This document shows positions 9,172 to 19,820 of a stretch of 64,000 nucleotides of DNA, one piece after another; within the stretch, counting starts at the first letter, position 1; each line of letters starts with the position of its first letter. This DNA is from Planctellipticum variicoloris (lineage in GTDB: Bacteria; Planctomycetota; Planctomycetia; Planctomycetales; Planctomycetaceae): contig NZ_CP130886.1 of NCBI RefSeq assembly GCF_030622045.1, positions 1,811,557 through 1,875,556 of the forward strand, in the 5' to 3' direction. The translations under genes were made by a program, and so were the position numbers. The notes under the pieces were generated by a model that searched no databases, had not been told where the DNA came from, and was given only the letters and a program-made list of their open reading frames with translations.

Positions 9172-10227
9172 ATGACCGAACCCGCTCCCGACAAGCCGCC
9201 CCGACGCCCGCGTTACCGTGGCTCGCATCCGCGGCAGTTCCGCGAGAAGTACAAGGAACTGCAACCGGAGCGGTACGCCGAGGACGTCGCCCGAGTACTG
9301 GCGGGGGGAAAGACTCCTGCGGGATCGCACCGGCCGATCATGGTCCGCGAAATTCTGGAGGTGCTGAAACCGCAGCCGGGCGAGACGGCGGTCGACTGCA
9401 CGCTGGGCTATGGGGGCCACGCGCAGGAACTGTTGAAGGCTGTCCAGCCGGGCGGGCGACTGCTGGGGATCGACGCTGATCCGATCGAGCTGCCGAAGAC
9501 CGAGGCCCGATTGCGAGGACTCGGATTTCCCCCCGACTCGCTGCTGGTCCGACGGATGAATTTTGCGGGCGCGGCGGCCTGGATCGCCGAAGTCGCCCCG
9601 GATGGCGCCGACGTCCTGCTCGCGGATCTGGGGCTGTCGTCGATGCAGATCGACGATCCGGACCGCGGATTCACATTTAAGGCCGCTGGTCCGCTCGACA
9701 TGCGGATGAATCCCTCACGGGGGAAGTCCGCCGCGGACCTGCTGGCTCAACTGGATGCGGACGAACTGGCCGAGCTGTTGACTGAAAACGCCGATCAGTT
9801 CGGAGCGAAGGAGTTGGCCGCAGCCCTCATCGAACGGCAGCAGCACCGACCTCTGACGACAACCGCCGATTTTGCCGACGCGATCCGGCAGGCGATTTCG
9901 CGCTGGCGGCTGGCGACGGACGACGTGGAAGCGACCGTCCGAAGGGTGTTCCAGGCGGTGCGGATCGCGGTCAACGATGAGCTGGGCTCGCTCGACGGGT
10001 TCCTGCGGACATTGCCGTATTGTCTGCGGCCCGGCGGGCGCGTGGCGCTGCTGACGTTTCATTCCGGAGAAGACCGGCGGGTCAAGCAGGCGTTCAAGGC
10101 GGGGCTGCAGAGCGGCGTCTTTTCGTCGATCGCCGGCGATGTCGTCCGTGCCGGCTCCGAGGAGCAGCGGGCGAATCCGCGATCGTCGCCGGCGAAGCTG
10201 CGGTGGGCCATTCGAGCCGACGACTGA
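9172..10227 (+). CDS. rsmH: 16S rRNA (cytosine1402-N4)-methyltransferase RsmH
   Basis: This 351-residue SAM-dependent methyltransferase has the motif CTLGYGGHA (about residues 76-84), GIDADPIEL, LADLGLSSMQIDDPDRGF and GGRVALLTFHSGEDRRVKQAF, all diagnostic of RsmH (MraW). It methylates N4 of C1402 in the 16S rRNA decoding centre. The N-terminal 50 residues are basic, rich in Arg and Lys, and extend beyond the usual family start near PIMVREIL. In most bacteria rsmH is in the dcw cell-wall/division cluster after mraZ. Here it stands alone, which fits the loss or scattering of that cluster in planctomycetes. Confidence 0.94.
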   Translation: MTEPAPDKPPRRPRYRGSHPRQFREKYKELQPERYAEDVARVLAGGKTPAGSHRPIMVREILEVLKPQPGETAVDCTLGYGGHAQELLKAVQPGGRLLGIDADPIELPKTEARLRGLGFPPDSLLVRRMNFAGAAAWIAEVAPDGADVLLADLGLSSMQIDDPDRGFTFKAAGPLDMRMNPSRGKSAADLLAQLDADELAELLTENADQFGAKELAAALIERQQHRPLTTTADFADAIRQAISRWRLATDDVEATVRRVFQAVRIAVNDELGSLDGFLRTLPYCLRPGGRVALLTFHSGEDRRVKQAFKAGLQSGVFSSIAGDVVRAGSEEQRANPRSSPAKLRWAIRADD

Positions 10228-10232
10228 TCTTT

Positions 10233-10256
10233 GTTCCCGCGTTTCGTCCTGGGAAC
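10233..10256. terminator. Weak hairpin after rsmH
   Basis: GTTCCC at 10233-10238 pairs with GGGAAC at 10251-10256 across a 12-base loop, 5 bases after the rsmH stop. The stem is short and has no T tract, so termination is only a possibility. The GGGAACC end resembles the hairpin at 37126. The rest of the 244-bp spacer to 10471 shows nothing I can name. Confidence 0.3.
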
Positions 10257-10471
10257 CCGTTTTTCCAGCGAATCGTCCTGTCAGTTACCGATCAGGGGGC
10301 CGCATCCACAGTGACGCTGTCGGACGCTCCATCTCTTCTGCAGCGGTGCCCGCGGACTGCGAGCCCGGTTGTCGGCGGTCCCGCTGATCTCTCTTCCGCT
10401 TCAACTCCGATTGCATGAAGTCATTCCGTCTTGTAATGTGACGGCCTGACCTTCCTTTCAGGAGACTGCAC

Positions 10472-11311
10472 GTGACTGTCGTACTGTTGCTGGTCAGCGC
10501 GCTGGCGGCCGAAAAGGATGCCGCGGCGTTTCAGGCGTGGCTTAAGTTTTACGGGGCCGCGGCCGCCGAATATGAGATCGAAGCGCAGGACGGAGACGGC
10601 GGATTTCACTCGCTGAAACTTCAACCGACGCCCATTCTGCAGTACACAAATCCCGAGCGGGGGCTTCAACACCACGGCGCTTCCTATATCTGGACGTGGA
10701 ACGGCCGGCCGCTGTGTATCGGCTCGATCTGGTCCGTCGTCCCCCCTGAAGACCCCGAACACCGCTGGATCTCGAACGAACTCCATTCACTGGCCGCCGG
10801 GCCGTTGCGGTCCCGGCATCCGCCGCGGGTCGGCCAGCGGGGGCCGGTGCCGCAATGGGAGACCGACCGGCCCGGCATCGTATGGGTCGACGTCCCTGAC
10901 GCCCCGGAACCTGCCGCGACGGCCTCTTTGCGCCTCGTGCAGATGCGCCGCATCGCCGAACAATACACCGCCCGACTGACTTCCAACGTCGGGAACGAGA
11001 AGCCCGGCGACCTGCGGCTCCTGACCAAGCCGTTGTACCGCTATCCCACGGATGCCTCCGAGGCGCTCGACGGCGGCCTGTTTGCCTATGTGCAGGGGAC
11101 CGACCCGGAGGTGCTGATGCTGCTGGAGGCCTCGAAGTCCGGCGACGGACCGCGCTGGCGGATCGGGTTCGCGCGATTCACCAACACGACGGCAGTCGTC
11201 CAGCGCGACGGCCGGGCGGTCTGGGAATGCGACCGGGCCAGGCTGTTCGTCGGCGATCATCCCTACTTCGTGTTCCTGAGGATTCATCCCGCGGGGCTGG
11301 ATTCGCCGTGA
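10472..11311 (+). CDS. Conserved-looking secreted protein of unknown function
   Basis: Starts at GTG 10472 behind a good CAGGAGAC ribosome-binding site and encodes 279 residues. A short hydrophobic N-terminus (TVVLLLVSALAA) looks like a signal peptide with cleavage near residue 13. The body has a compositionally normal, Trp-rich globular sequence (SYIWTWNGRPLCIGSIWSV, RWRIGFARFTNTTAVV) without motifs I can assign. I do not recognise a family. The good ribosome-binding site, normal composition and absence of a better frame on the other strand support a real gene. Confidence 0.75.
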   Translation: MTVVLLLVSALAAEKDAAAFQAWLKFYGAAAAEYEIEAQDGDGGFHSLKLQPTPILQYTNPERGLQHHGASYIWTWNGRPLCIGSIWSVVPPEDPEHRWISNELHSLAAGPLRSRHPPRVGQRGPVPQWETDRPGIVWVDVPDAPEPAATASLRLVQMRRIAEQYTARLTSNVGNEKPGDLRLLTKPLYRYPTDASEALDGGLFAYVQGTDPEVLMLLEASKSGDGPRWRIGFARFTNTTAVVQRDGRAVWECDRARLFVGDHPYFVFLRIHPAGLDSP

Positions 11312-11545
11312 GGAACGTCGGATTTCGGAAGTCGTTTGGGCGGGCATTGGAGCCTTTGCCGCGGCCGTGGTCGCAGTTCTTTGCAGTCCGTTGCAGACCG
11401 GCCTCGACAGTCGGGTCTTGACCTTCGCCTGCGGAGTCGGGACCATCGGCGGTCGGTGTTTCGCAATCGCTGCGATCATTGTCGACAGCGCCGCACCGGG
11501 GCATCGGCTCAACGCCGCTGTCGCGAACTGCTGAGAGGAAACCCG

Positions 11546-12091
11546 ATGCAAAGTTCCGCCGCCACTGTCGCCGAGTACCTGGCGGAGCTCCCCGCCGACC
11601 GCCGCGCCGCCCTGGACACGGTGCGAAAGGTGATCCTGACGAACCTCGACGACGGTTACGAAGAGGGGATGCTGTACGGGATGATCGGCTACTACGTTCC
11701 GCACCGGATCTACCCGGCGGGATATCACTGCGATCCGACGCAGCCGTTGGGACTTGTTTGTCTGGCATCGCAGAAAAACTACATGTCGCTGTATCTCTCG
11801 TGCGTCTCTGACTCCGATGACGGCTGCAGCGGCCAGCGGGAAAACTGGTTCACGGAGGCCTGGGCCAGAACCGGCAAGAAACTGGACATGGGGAAAAGCT
11901 GCATCCGGTTCCGCAGGGTCGAGGACCTGGCGCTGGAGGTGATTGGCGAAGTCATTCGCCGCTTTCCCGTAAAGACTTATATCGAGTATTACGAGTCGAC
12001 TTTGAAGGCGAATGCCCTGCGGAAGTCGGACCAGACGAAAACTCGGAAAACGCCGAAGTCGACTTCCCGGAGATCCAGCAAGTCGTCATAG
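11546..12091 (+). CDS. DUF1801 (YdhG/YjhX-like) domain protein
   Basis: The 181-residue protein begins at ATG 11546 after GAGAGG. Segments such as VAEYLAELPADRRAALDTVRK, YEEGMLYGMIGYYVPH and FPVKTYIEYYES follow the DUF1801 pattern, a small cytoplasmic alpha/beta family without a firmly established role. The last 25 residues are Lys/Arg/Ser/Thr-rich (KTRKTPKSTSRRSSKSS) and probably disordered or nucleic-acid contacting. The frame is open upstream to 11336, but that part overlaps spacer sequence and lacks similarity to the family. Confidence 0.85.
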   Translation: MQSSAATVAEYLAELPADRRAALDTVRKVILTNLDDGYEEGMLYGMIGYYVPHRIYPAGYHCDPTQPLGLVCLASQKNYMSLYLSCVSDSDDGCSGQRENWFTEAWARTGKKLDMGKSCIRFRRVEDLALEVIGEVIRRFPVKTYIEYYESTLKANALRKSDQTKTRKTPKSTSRRSSKSS

Positions 12092-12299
12092 CACGACGGC
12101 AATCCGCGAATGGAAAATGCGGGCATCCGCACGGCGGATGCGGCATGACCCGAACAACAGGAGGGAACGCCACTCGCGTCGCAATTCTGCATCACGCTCG
12201 TGGGTTTTCTGACGGCGACGGACCGTTCGCGGGGTGGAATGGTAACAGACCAGTCATGCGCTCTGACTGCCCGTTCTTCATCGCCAGTCGAGGGCGTCG

Positions 12300-12944
12300 A
12301 TGCGCAGTCCGGTGTTTCTTCGGGCGGCTCTTGAACACAAGGCCATAGTCGGCCTCTACTGCTGTGCAGCAATCTGGGGCGGCTGCGTGTCGGCCGGATG
12401 GTATCTGCTGGAGCGCGAGACGTCGACGCCCGCCGTGCCCCGCGAATTTGCCGTACGTTGGCCCGCCGACTCTCAACTGCCACGCGTCCCCGGACGCCCG
12501 ATGGTGGTGGTGTTTCTTCATCCGCGCTGCCCCTGCAGCCGCGCTACGCTGGAAGAATTGTCCCGGCTGATGACCCGGATCGCTGATCGGGCGTCCGTCC
12601 TCGCGGTCTTTCTGGCGCCGCAGTCGCACGGAGAAAACTGGCATCAGACGGATCAATGGAACGCCGCCCGCCGGATCCCGGGCGTGCAGGTGATTGCGGA
12701 TGTTGACGGCCTGGAAGCACGTCGGTTCCGGGCAGACGTCTCGGGCCGGACGCTCCTGTACGACGCCGACGGCGTGAGACAGTTCGACGGGGGCATCACG
12801 CAATCCCGGGGTCACGCCGGCGACAATCCCGGGAGCGCGGCCATTGCGGAACTGGTCTTGCGAGGCCGTTCGGCGACGACTCACGGGCGGGCCTTTGGGT
12901 GTCCGCTGTTTCACAGCCCCTCAGCGCAGCCTTGCGAAGGCTAA
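12300..12944 (+). CDS. RedB-like thioredoxin-fold protein
   Basis: A 214-residue protein with one N-terminal membrane anchor (about residues 15-35, [19 protein letters not shown]) and an extracytoplasmic domain containing RCPCS (Cys77, Cys79). That CxC follows VVVFLHP exactly where thioredoxin-like folds place their redox motif. It resembles proteins annotated RedB, which lie next to histidine kinases in several planctomycetes. Its TAA is only 2 bases before the ATG of the hybrid histidine kinase, so translation is coupled. A thiol-redox or metal sensor feeding the kinase is my inference. Confidence 0.78.
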   Translation: MRSPVFLRAALEHKAIVGLYCCAAIWGGCVSAGWYLLERETSTPAVPREFAVRWPADSQLPRVPGRPMVVVFLHPRCPCSRATLEELSRLMTRIADRASVLAVFLAPQSHGENWHQTDQWNAARRIPGVQVIADVDGLEARRFRADVSGRTLLYDADGVRQFDGGITQSRGHAGDNPGSAAIAELVLRGRSATTHGRAFGCPLFHSPSAQPCEG

Positions 12945-12946
12945 GC

Positions 12947-14884
12947 ATGCATAAAAATATCGTATCCGAGGTTTCGAACGACCCTTCAGTGAAACGGCGG
13001 GCGAGCGAGCTGCTGCATCAGAACTTCGACCTGGTCTGGCGGCGGACCGATCGTGCGTTCGTGGTCCTGATGGGGCTGCAGTGGGTCTTTGCAATCGTCA
13101 TCGCCTTGACGCTGTCGCCGCTGACCTGGGAAGGAACGCAGAGCCGGACGCACGCCAACGTCTATGCTGCGGTCTTTCTGGGAGGAGCTCTCTCCGCATT
13201 TCCGGCGTACCTGGGCTGGTTTCAGCCGGGACGTCCGGAGACCCGCTACGTGATGGCGGTGGCGCAGATGCTGTGGTCCGCATTGCTGATTCATCTGACC
13301 GGCGGGCGGATTGAGACCCACTTTCACGTTTTCGGATCGATCGCGTTTCTCTCCCTCTACCGCGACTGGAAAGTCCTCGTTCCGGCGTTGGCGGTGACCG
13401 CATTCGATCATGGTCTGCGCGGCTGGCTCTACCCGGAGTCGGTTTATGGCGTAGCGTCTGTGCAGATTGTACGCACGTTCGAGCACTCTGGCTGGGTCAT
13501 CTTTGAAACAATCTTCCTGGCGATTGCGTGTCAGCAGTCCCGACGGGAAATGACCATTCAGGCGGTCCAGCACGCCAGACTGGAGAATTCCCATCTGCTG
13601 ATCGAGCGCGAAGTGGAACGCCGCACCGCCCAGTTGCAGATCAATGAAGACCGGTCGCGGACGCTGGCGGTGGCGGCCGAGGCGGCGAACCGGGCGAAAA
13701 GCGACTTTCTGGCGAACATGAGCCACGAAATCCGGACGCCGATGACCGCCATCCTGGGCTTCACCGATCTGCTGCTCGAAGAAGGCGATATGGACCGGGC
13801 GCCGCAATCCCGCATTGAAGCCATCAACACGATTCGGCGAAATGGGGAACAGCTCATCAATACCATCAACGAGATTCTGGATCTCTCGCGAATCGAGTCG
13901 GGACGACTGGATATCGAGAAATCGAGATTCTCTCCGGTGAAAGTCGTTGCCGAAGTCCAGTTGCTGATGAAGGTCAAAGCCGCCGAAAAGCGACTGCCGA
14001 TTACGGTCGAATACGGCGACCACCTTCCCGAGACGATCGAGTCCGACCCTCACCGGCTCAAGCAATTGCTGGTCAATCTCGTGGGCAACTCCATCAAGTT
14101 CACGGATTCAGGTGCGATCCGGATGACAGTCCGGCGCATTCCCGACGTCCGGGATCAGCTCGAATTTGAAATCGCCGATACCGGGATCGGCATGACCGAG
14201 GAACAGCAAAGCCGCCTGTTCGAGCCCTTCACGCAGGCGGACAGTTCCATGAGTCGTCGGTACGGGGGGACCGGGCTCGGGCTGGCGATCAGCCGTCGTC
14301 TGGCCCGCCTGCTCGGCGGCGACGTCTGGATCGCCAGCTCAACTCCCGGAGCGGGGTCGACGTTCGTGCTGCGCCTCGACGCCGGCCCCCTCAGCGATAT
14401 TCCCGCAGATCCCGATCAAGTCTGCCCGATCAGCAACGCGCCGGCAGCCAGTCGAGCGACAACGCAGGGATCCCCCGCATTGGCCGGGCGCAGGATTCTG
14501 CTGGCCGAGGACGTCCCCGCCAATCAGCGTCTGGTCGAGTATATGGTCAAGAAGGCCGGCGCCGTCATCGAATGCGTCGACAACGGGCAGCAGGCCGTCG
14601 AACGGATCCTGCTCGCCGAGGCGGCGAACGAACCGTTCGACGTCGTCCTGATGGACATGCAGATGCCGGTGATGGACGGCTACGCCGCGACGATTCTGCT
14701 GCGGGAACGGGGCTTCCAGTTGCCCGTCATCGCGCTGACGGCTCATACCATGAACGGCGATCGCGAGAAGTGTCTCGCAGCGGGATGCACCGAGTTCACG
14801 ACCAAGCCGATCGATCGCAAAGGGCTGATCGCGGTCATCCAGTCGTGTCTCCAGATCGAGCCGGCGGCGACGTCGCCGTCCTGA
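12947..14884 (+). CDS. Membrane hybrid histidine kinase (HisKA-HATPase-REC)
   Basis: Five or six membrane segments (residues about 37-195) lead through a coiled-coil linker to HisKA with the phosphoacceptor in [10 protein letters not shown] (His260). The HATPase domain shows the N box [11 protein letters not shown]1 DTGIGM and G2 [10 protein letters not shown]. The C-terminal receiver domain carries [11 protein letters not shown] with the phosphorylated Asp570, ALTAHT and the conserved Lys620 (TKPID). The absence of a DNA-binding domain implies phosphotransfer to a separate Hpt or response regulator that is not in this window. I use ATG 12947 rather than GTG 12899 because it follows the RedB-like stop codon by 2 bases. 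Confidence 0.92.
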   Translation: MHKNIVSEVSNDPSVKRRASELLHQNFDLVWRRTDRAFVVLMGLQWVFAIVIALTLSPLTWEGTQSRTHANVYAAVFLGGALSAFPAYLGWFQPGRPETRYVMAVAQMLWSALLIHLTGGRIETHFHVFGSIAFLSLYRDWKVLVPALAVTAFDHGLRGWLYPESVYGVASVQIVRTFEHSGWVIFETIFLAIACQQSRREMTIQAVQHARLENSHLLIEREVERRTAQLQINEDRSRTLAVAAEAANRAKSDFLANMSHEIRTPMTAILGFTDLLLEEGDMDRAPQSRIEAINTIRRNGEQLINTINEILDLSRIESGRLDIEKSRFSPVKVVAEVQLLMKVKAAEKRLPITVEYGDHLPETIESDPHRLKQLLVNLVGNSIKFTDSGAIRMTVRRIPDVRDQLEFEIADTGIGMTEEQQSRLFEPFTQADSSMSRRYGGTGLGLAISRRLARLLGGDVWIASSTPGAGSTFVLRLDAGPLSDIPADPDQVCPISNAPAASRATTQGSPALAGRRILLAEDVPANQRLVEYMVKKAGAVIECVDNGQQAVERILLAEAANEPFDVVLMDMQMPVMDGYAATILLRERGFQLPVIALTAHTMNGDREKCLAAGCTEFTTKPIDRKGLIAVIQSCLQIEPAATSPS

Positions 14885-15014
14885 TCGTCCAGCGGCTCCG
14901 GAACCCGGATGATCGCCGCAGGCGCAAGCTCCCCCGTAGTCGACGGTGCAGGTCGTTGTCCGCTATGATCGGACAAGTCGTCCTGCACCTCGGTTTCGAG
15001 CCGCCTGGAAACTC

Positions 15015-15890
15015 ATGACTACTGCGTCCGGCCTCCGTCTGGCGATGGTTTCGCGCGACGAAAGTCCGCGTGTCGACGAGGCCCGCCGGGAACTCCTGGA
15101 GTTCCTGCTCCGCGAATACGGCCTGACCGTCCCCAGCTATTCCACCCCCGACGACTTTAATCCGTCGCCCGATGAACCGCTGGACCTCGTCGTGGCGCTC
15201 GGCGGCGACGGCACGATCCTGCGGACCTGCCGCCAGCTCGGCCAGCACCAGCGCCCCATGCTGGGGGTCAACCTCGGGCGGCTCGGATTCCTGGCGGATC
15301 TGTCGCCGACCGAATTCTGCGAACGCTTTCCCCGCTTCGTGGCCCGCGAATACCAGGTCGTCCATCACCTGATGTATTCCTGCCGCTGGCAGAACCGCGC
15401 CGGCCAGGAAGAGACGTGGCTCGGGCTGAACGAGGTCGCCGTCCTGGCGGGAGCGGCCCTTTGCCTCCTGCGGATTCAACTCGAGATCGACGGCGAACGG
15501 GTGACCCAATACAGTTGCGACGGCCTGATCGTCAGCACGCCGGTCGGTTCGACGGCTCACAGCCTCGCGGCCGGCGGACCGATTCTGCGGCAGGATCTCT
15601 CCGCATTCGTAATCACTCCCATCTGCCCGCACACGCTGACCAACCGGCCGGTCGTCGATCGCGCCGACAGCGTCTACCGCCTGACCGTCCCCGATGCCCC
15701 GCCGGGAACCATGCTGGTCGTCGACGGTCAGATCAAGCACCCCCTGGAGCCGGGCGACGTCGTCGAGATTCGCCAGGCGCCTGTTACGTTTCAACTGGCC
15801 CGACTGAAGGACCACAGCTACTACACGACGCTGCGGCGAAAGCTCGGCTGGAGCGGACAGCCCCTTTACGGCGGGCAGGGAGCCGAATAG
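15015..15890 (+). CDS. nadK: NAD kinase
   Basis: The 291-residue protein shows the catalytic GGDGT motif (Asp65 in ALGGDGTILR), the NLGRLGFLAD segment and the conserved STPVGSTAHSLAAGGP nucleotide-binding region, all characteristic of ATP-NAD kinases. It phosphorylates NAD to NADP. ATG 15015 is preferred; the frame opens 69 bases earlier with a non-conserved extension. It stands alone between the histidine kinase and the isomerase-like gene, with 130 and 75 bp spacers. Confidence 0.94.
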   Translation: MTTASGLRLAMVSRDESPRVDEARRELLEFLLREYGLTVPSYSTPDDFNPSPDEPLDLVVALGGDGTILRTCRQLGQHQRPMLGVNLGRLGFLADLSPTEFCERFPRFVAREYQVVHHLMYSCRWQNRAGQEETWLGLNEVAVLAGAALCLLRIQLEIDGERVTQYSCDGLIVSTPVGSTAHSLAAGGPILRQDLSAFVITPICPHTLTNRPVVDRADSVYRLTVPDAPPGTMLVVDGQIKHPLEPGDVVEIRQAPVTFQLARLKDHSYYTTLRRKLGWSGQPLYGGQGAE

Positions 15891-15965
15891 AGTCGTGCTG
15901 CGCAATCGCCGGCAAGCCCGGCATCCCGTTCCGTGAAAAGTGCCGCTGAGAAAGAGGTCTGGTCC

Positions 15966-16850
15966 ATGACTGTGAAGATCGATACCCCGTTCGCGTCCAC
16001 GGGCCTGTCCCGTCGCGGTTTTCTGCAAGCGGCGGCCCTCGGCGCCGCCGCCGCAACCCTTCCGGGCACGGCCCGGGCCGCGCGCCTGGCCGACCCGTAC
16101 GCCGGCTTCAAAATGGGGCTCCAGAGCTATTCGCTCCGCGGCTTTGACGCGAAAACCGCTCTGGAACATACAAAAACGCTGGGCCTCAAGTACTGGGAAG
16201 CCTTTCCGGGACATCTCCCCGAGGCGGTCGTCCCCAAGACCGTGGCGGAGCACAAGGCGCTGCTCGACGCGGCCGGCGTGACGGTCATGTCCTACGGCGT
16301 TCTCGGGTTCGACGAGAACGAAACGAAGGCTCGCGAGCACTTCGAATTCGCAAAGCTGATGGGACTGACCGCCCTGAGCGCCGATCCCAAGCCGTCGAAA
16401 GAAACCTTCGATCTGCTCGACAAACTGGTCGACGAATACGGCGTCGCCATCGCCATCCACAACCACGGTCCCGGCCATCGCTACGACAAGATCTCCGACG
16501 TCGAAAAAGTCGTCAAAGATCGCCACCCGAAGATCGGCGCCTGCGTCGACACCGGACATTACCTCCGCAGCGACGAAAGCCCCGTCGCCGCGATCGAACG
16601 GCTCGGCAAGCGAGTCTTCGGCGTCCATCTGAAGGACGTGAAGACGCTGGTCAAAGGGGACAAGCGGGAAAAGCAGTTCAAGATCATCGGCGAAGGGGAC
16701 CTCGACGTCCTCGGCTGCCTCAAAGCCCTGAAGAAACTCGATTACCAGTATTGCCTGGCCATCGAGTACGAAGAGAACCCGCAGAATCCCATGTCCGACC
16801 TGGAAGCCTGCCTGCGGCACGTCCGCGAACAGGCCGCCAAACTCGGCTAG
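15966..16850 (+). CDS. Tat-exported sugar phosphate isomerase/epimerase-like protein
   Basis: A 294-residue protein with a twin-arginine signal (LSRRGFLQAAALGAAAA, cleavage near residue 38) followed by an AP-endonuclease-2-type TIM barrel. Metal-ligand positions are visible in AIHNHGPGH, CVDTGHYLRS, FGVHLKDVK and the terminal CLAIEYE. This superfamily includes xylose-isomerase-like and inosose-isomerase-like enzymes and 3-keto-sugar-processing enzymes; the exact substrate is unknown. The gene is followed 87 bp later by a Tat-exported Gfo/Idh/MocA oxidoreductase, so a joint periplasmic sugar oxidation/isomerisation step is likely. Confidence 0.9.
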   Translation: MTVKIDTPFASTGLSRRGFLQAAALGAAAATLPGTARAARLADPYAGFKMGLQSYSLRGFDAKTALEHTKTLGLKYWEAFPGHLPEAVVPKTVAEHKALLDAAGVTVMSYGVLGFDENETKAREHFEFAKLMGLTALSADPKPSKETFDLLDKLVDEYGVAIAIHNHGPGHRYDKISDVEKVVKDRHPKIGACVDTGHYLRSDESPVAAIERLGKRVFGVHLKDVKTLVKGDKREKQFKIIGEGDLDVLGCLKALKKLDYQYCLAIEYEENPQNPMSDLEACLRHVREQAAKLG

Positions 16851-16937
16851 GCCGTCCCGGTCGCAGGGAATTTCGTTCCAGAGGGGGGCCTGATCCGGCC
16901 CCCCTTTCTCCAGCCACTTCTTCCGAGGAGCACTTCC

Positions 16938-18332
<1,395 letters not shown>

Positions 18333-18424
18333 TCCCGTCCGGAACTGCCGTCAGAATCTTCGAGTCCGGGTTGCGCAGCGCGGCCCGGGCTCTTTGCTTT
18401 TCCACCGGATTCGCAATTCACTCG

Positions 18425-18463
18425 GGTGGCCGGCGGCTGGAGCGTCTTCGCGAAGCCCCGGTC
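18425..18463. repeat. Intergenic repeat, copy D
   Basis: The 37-bp core found at 4989 and 6657 recurs here, again between two convergent gene ends (Gfo/Idh/MocA gene and folP). The remaining spacer, 18333-18542, shows no gene. Confidence 0.8.
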
Positions 18464-18542
18464 CGACCCGAAGAATTCAGACCCGCACCAGACCCCGGGT
18501 CGTCGCAGACTCCGACACCAGCCACCCCGCCCCCTCCGGTTT

Positions 18543-19403
18543 CTATTCCGGCGGCAGCGTGACATTCGGCCAGCGCACCACCGCTTGGAACGCCAGCCAG
18601 GCGTCGCGACTGGCGGCGACATCGTGAACTCGCAGAACCTGCGCTCCCCGCACAGCCGCCGCCAGTGAAATCCCAATCGTCCCGAACAGACGTTCGTCGA
18701 CGTTGTGGCCGAGAACTCGTTTGACGAACCGCTTTCGGGAATGGCCGATCAGCACTGGCCGACCCAGTTCCCGCAGGCGGGGAATTCCTGCCAGCAGCTC
18801 CAGGTTGTGCTCGGCCGTCTTGCCGAAGCCGATCCCCGGATCGAGCACGATCGACTCCGCCGACAGTCCCGCCCGCGTCAAGGAATCCAGACGCTCGGCG
18901 AAATATCGGTAGACCTCTTCGACGACATCGTCGTACTTCGGGTCGACCTGCATCGTTCGCGGCGTCCCCTGGATGTGCATGCACACCACGCCGGCCCCGA
19001 AGTCCCGGCAGACGTTCACGATCTCGGGATCGAACTGCAGTCCGGAAATATCGTTCACAATCCGGGCGCCGGCGCGCAGCGCCCGGCGGGCGACCTCGGC
19101 TTTACACGTGTCGACGCTGATCGGTACCGACGTGGCCTCCGCCAGGCGGGCAATGACCGGAATGACCCGTTCGAGTTCCTGTTCGACAGGAACCGCCTCG
19201 GAACCGGGGCGCGTCGATTCGCCGCCGATATCCAGCAGCGCGGCCCCTTCCGAAACCAGACCGAGGGCATGCTCGACCGCCGCATCCGCCTGCAGGAACC
19301 GGCCGCCGTCCGAGAAACTGTCGGGTGTGGCGTTGACGATGCCCATGAACAATGGGTGATCGCTCAACGGAATCTGAGTCCCGCGAATCGTCCACATCGA
19401 CAT
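18543..19403 (-). CDS. folP: Dihydropteroate synthase
   Basis: A 286-residue TIM-barrel enzyme with both family signatures: MGIVNATPDSFSDGG near the N-terminus and DIGGESTRPG. It also has DPGIGFGKT and the pterin/phosphate segment LIGHSRKRF. It condenses 6-hydroxymethyl-dihydropterin diphosphate with p-aminobenzoate in folate synthesis. ATG 19403 follows an AGGAGGGG ribosome-binding site at ideal spacing, so the longer frame to 19490 is not used. Other folate genes are not next to it. Confidence 0.94.
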   Translation of the reverse strand: MSMWTIRGTQIPLSDHPLFMGIVNATPDSFSDGGRFLQADAAVEHALGLVSEGAALLDIGGESTRPGSEAVPVEQELERVIPVIARLAEATSVPISVDTCKAEVARRALRAGARIVNDISGLQFDPEIVNVCRDFGAGVVCMHIQGTPRTMQVDPKYDDVVEEVYRYFAERLDSLTRAGLSAESIVLDPGIGFGKTAEHNLELLAGIPRLRELGRPVLIGHSRKRFVKRVLGHNVDERLFGTIGISLAAAVRGAQVLRVHDVAASRDAWLAFQAVVRWPNVTLPPE

Positions 19404-19618
19404 ACAGCCCCTCCTGGTCAGCCAGCGACGCATCTGACGATCTGGACGATTCGTCGCGAAAGACCTGCAGTCTGCGCCCCCGTGGCTCATTCTCGCCGGA
19501 ATCGGATTCGAGCGTCAGGGTTTGAGCAACTCTGGAAACTGGGGGGGCACGGATTCTCGCAATTCTCGCATCACATACCACCCAGAGTGCTCATTCGCTT
19601 TTTTTTGACCGTTTTGGT

Positions 19619-19646
19619 TTGACAGGTATATCCTCTCTGGTATTCT
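19619..19646 (+). promoter_or_regulatory. Sigma70-type promoter for the Cys-rich protein
   Basis: A consensus -35 TTGACA at 19619-19624 and a -10 TATTCT at 19641-19646 are separated by 16 bases. An overlapping alternative is TTGACC 19605-19610 with TATATC 19627-19632. Initiation here leaves about a 165-base leader before ATG 19821. The 417-bp spacer 19404-19820 otherwise shows no gene. Confidence 0.6.
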
Positions 19647-19820
19647 GCTTCTGCACAATCGGGAGAACCGTAAGGGTCTTCCCAGAGTTGCTGGCATGAT
19701 GCACCAACCGCGGGGAACAAACACCGCCACTCGCGGATCCGGTGCTAAGAAATGGGGGGAGTCCGTGCGTCAACGGCTCCAGATGTTGACATCAGTGGTT
19801 CGGTGTTCGAGGAGATCAGG

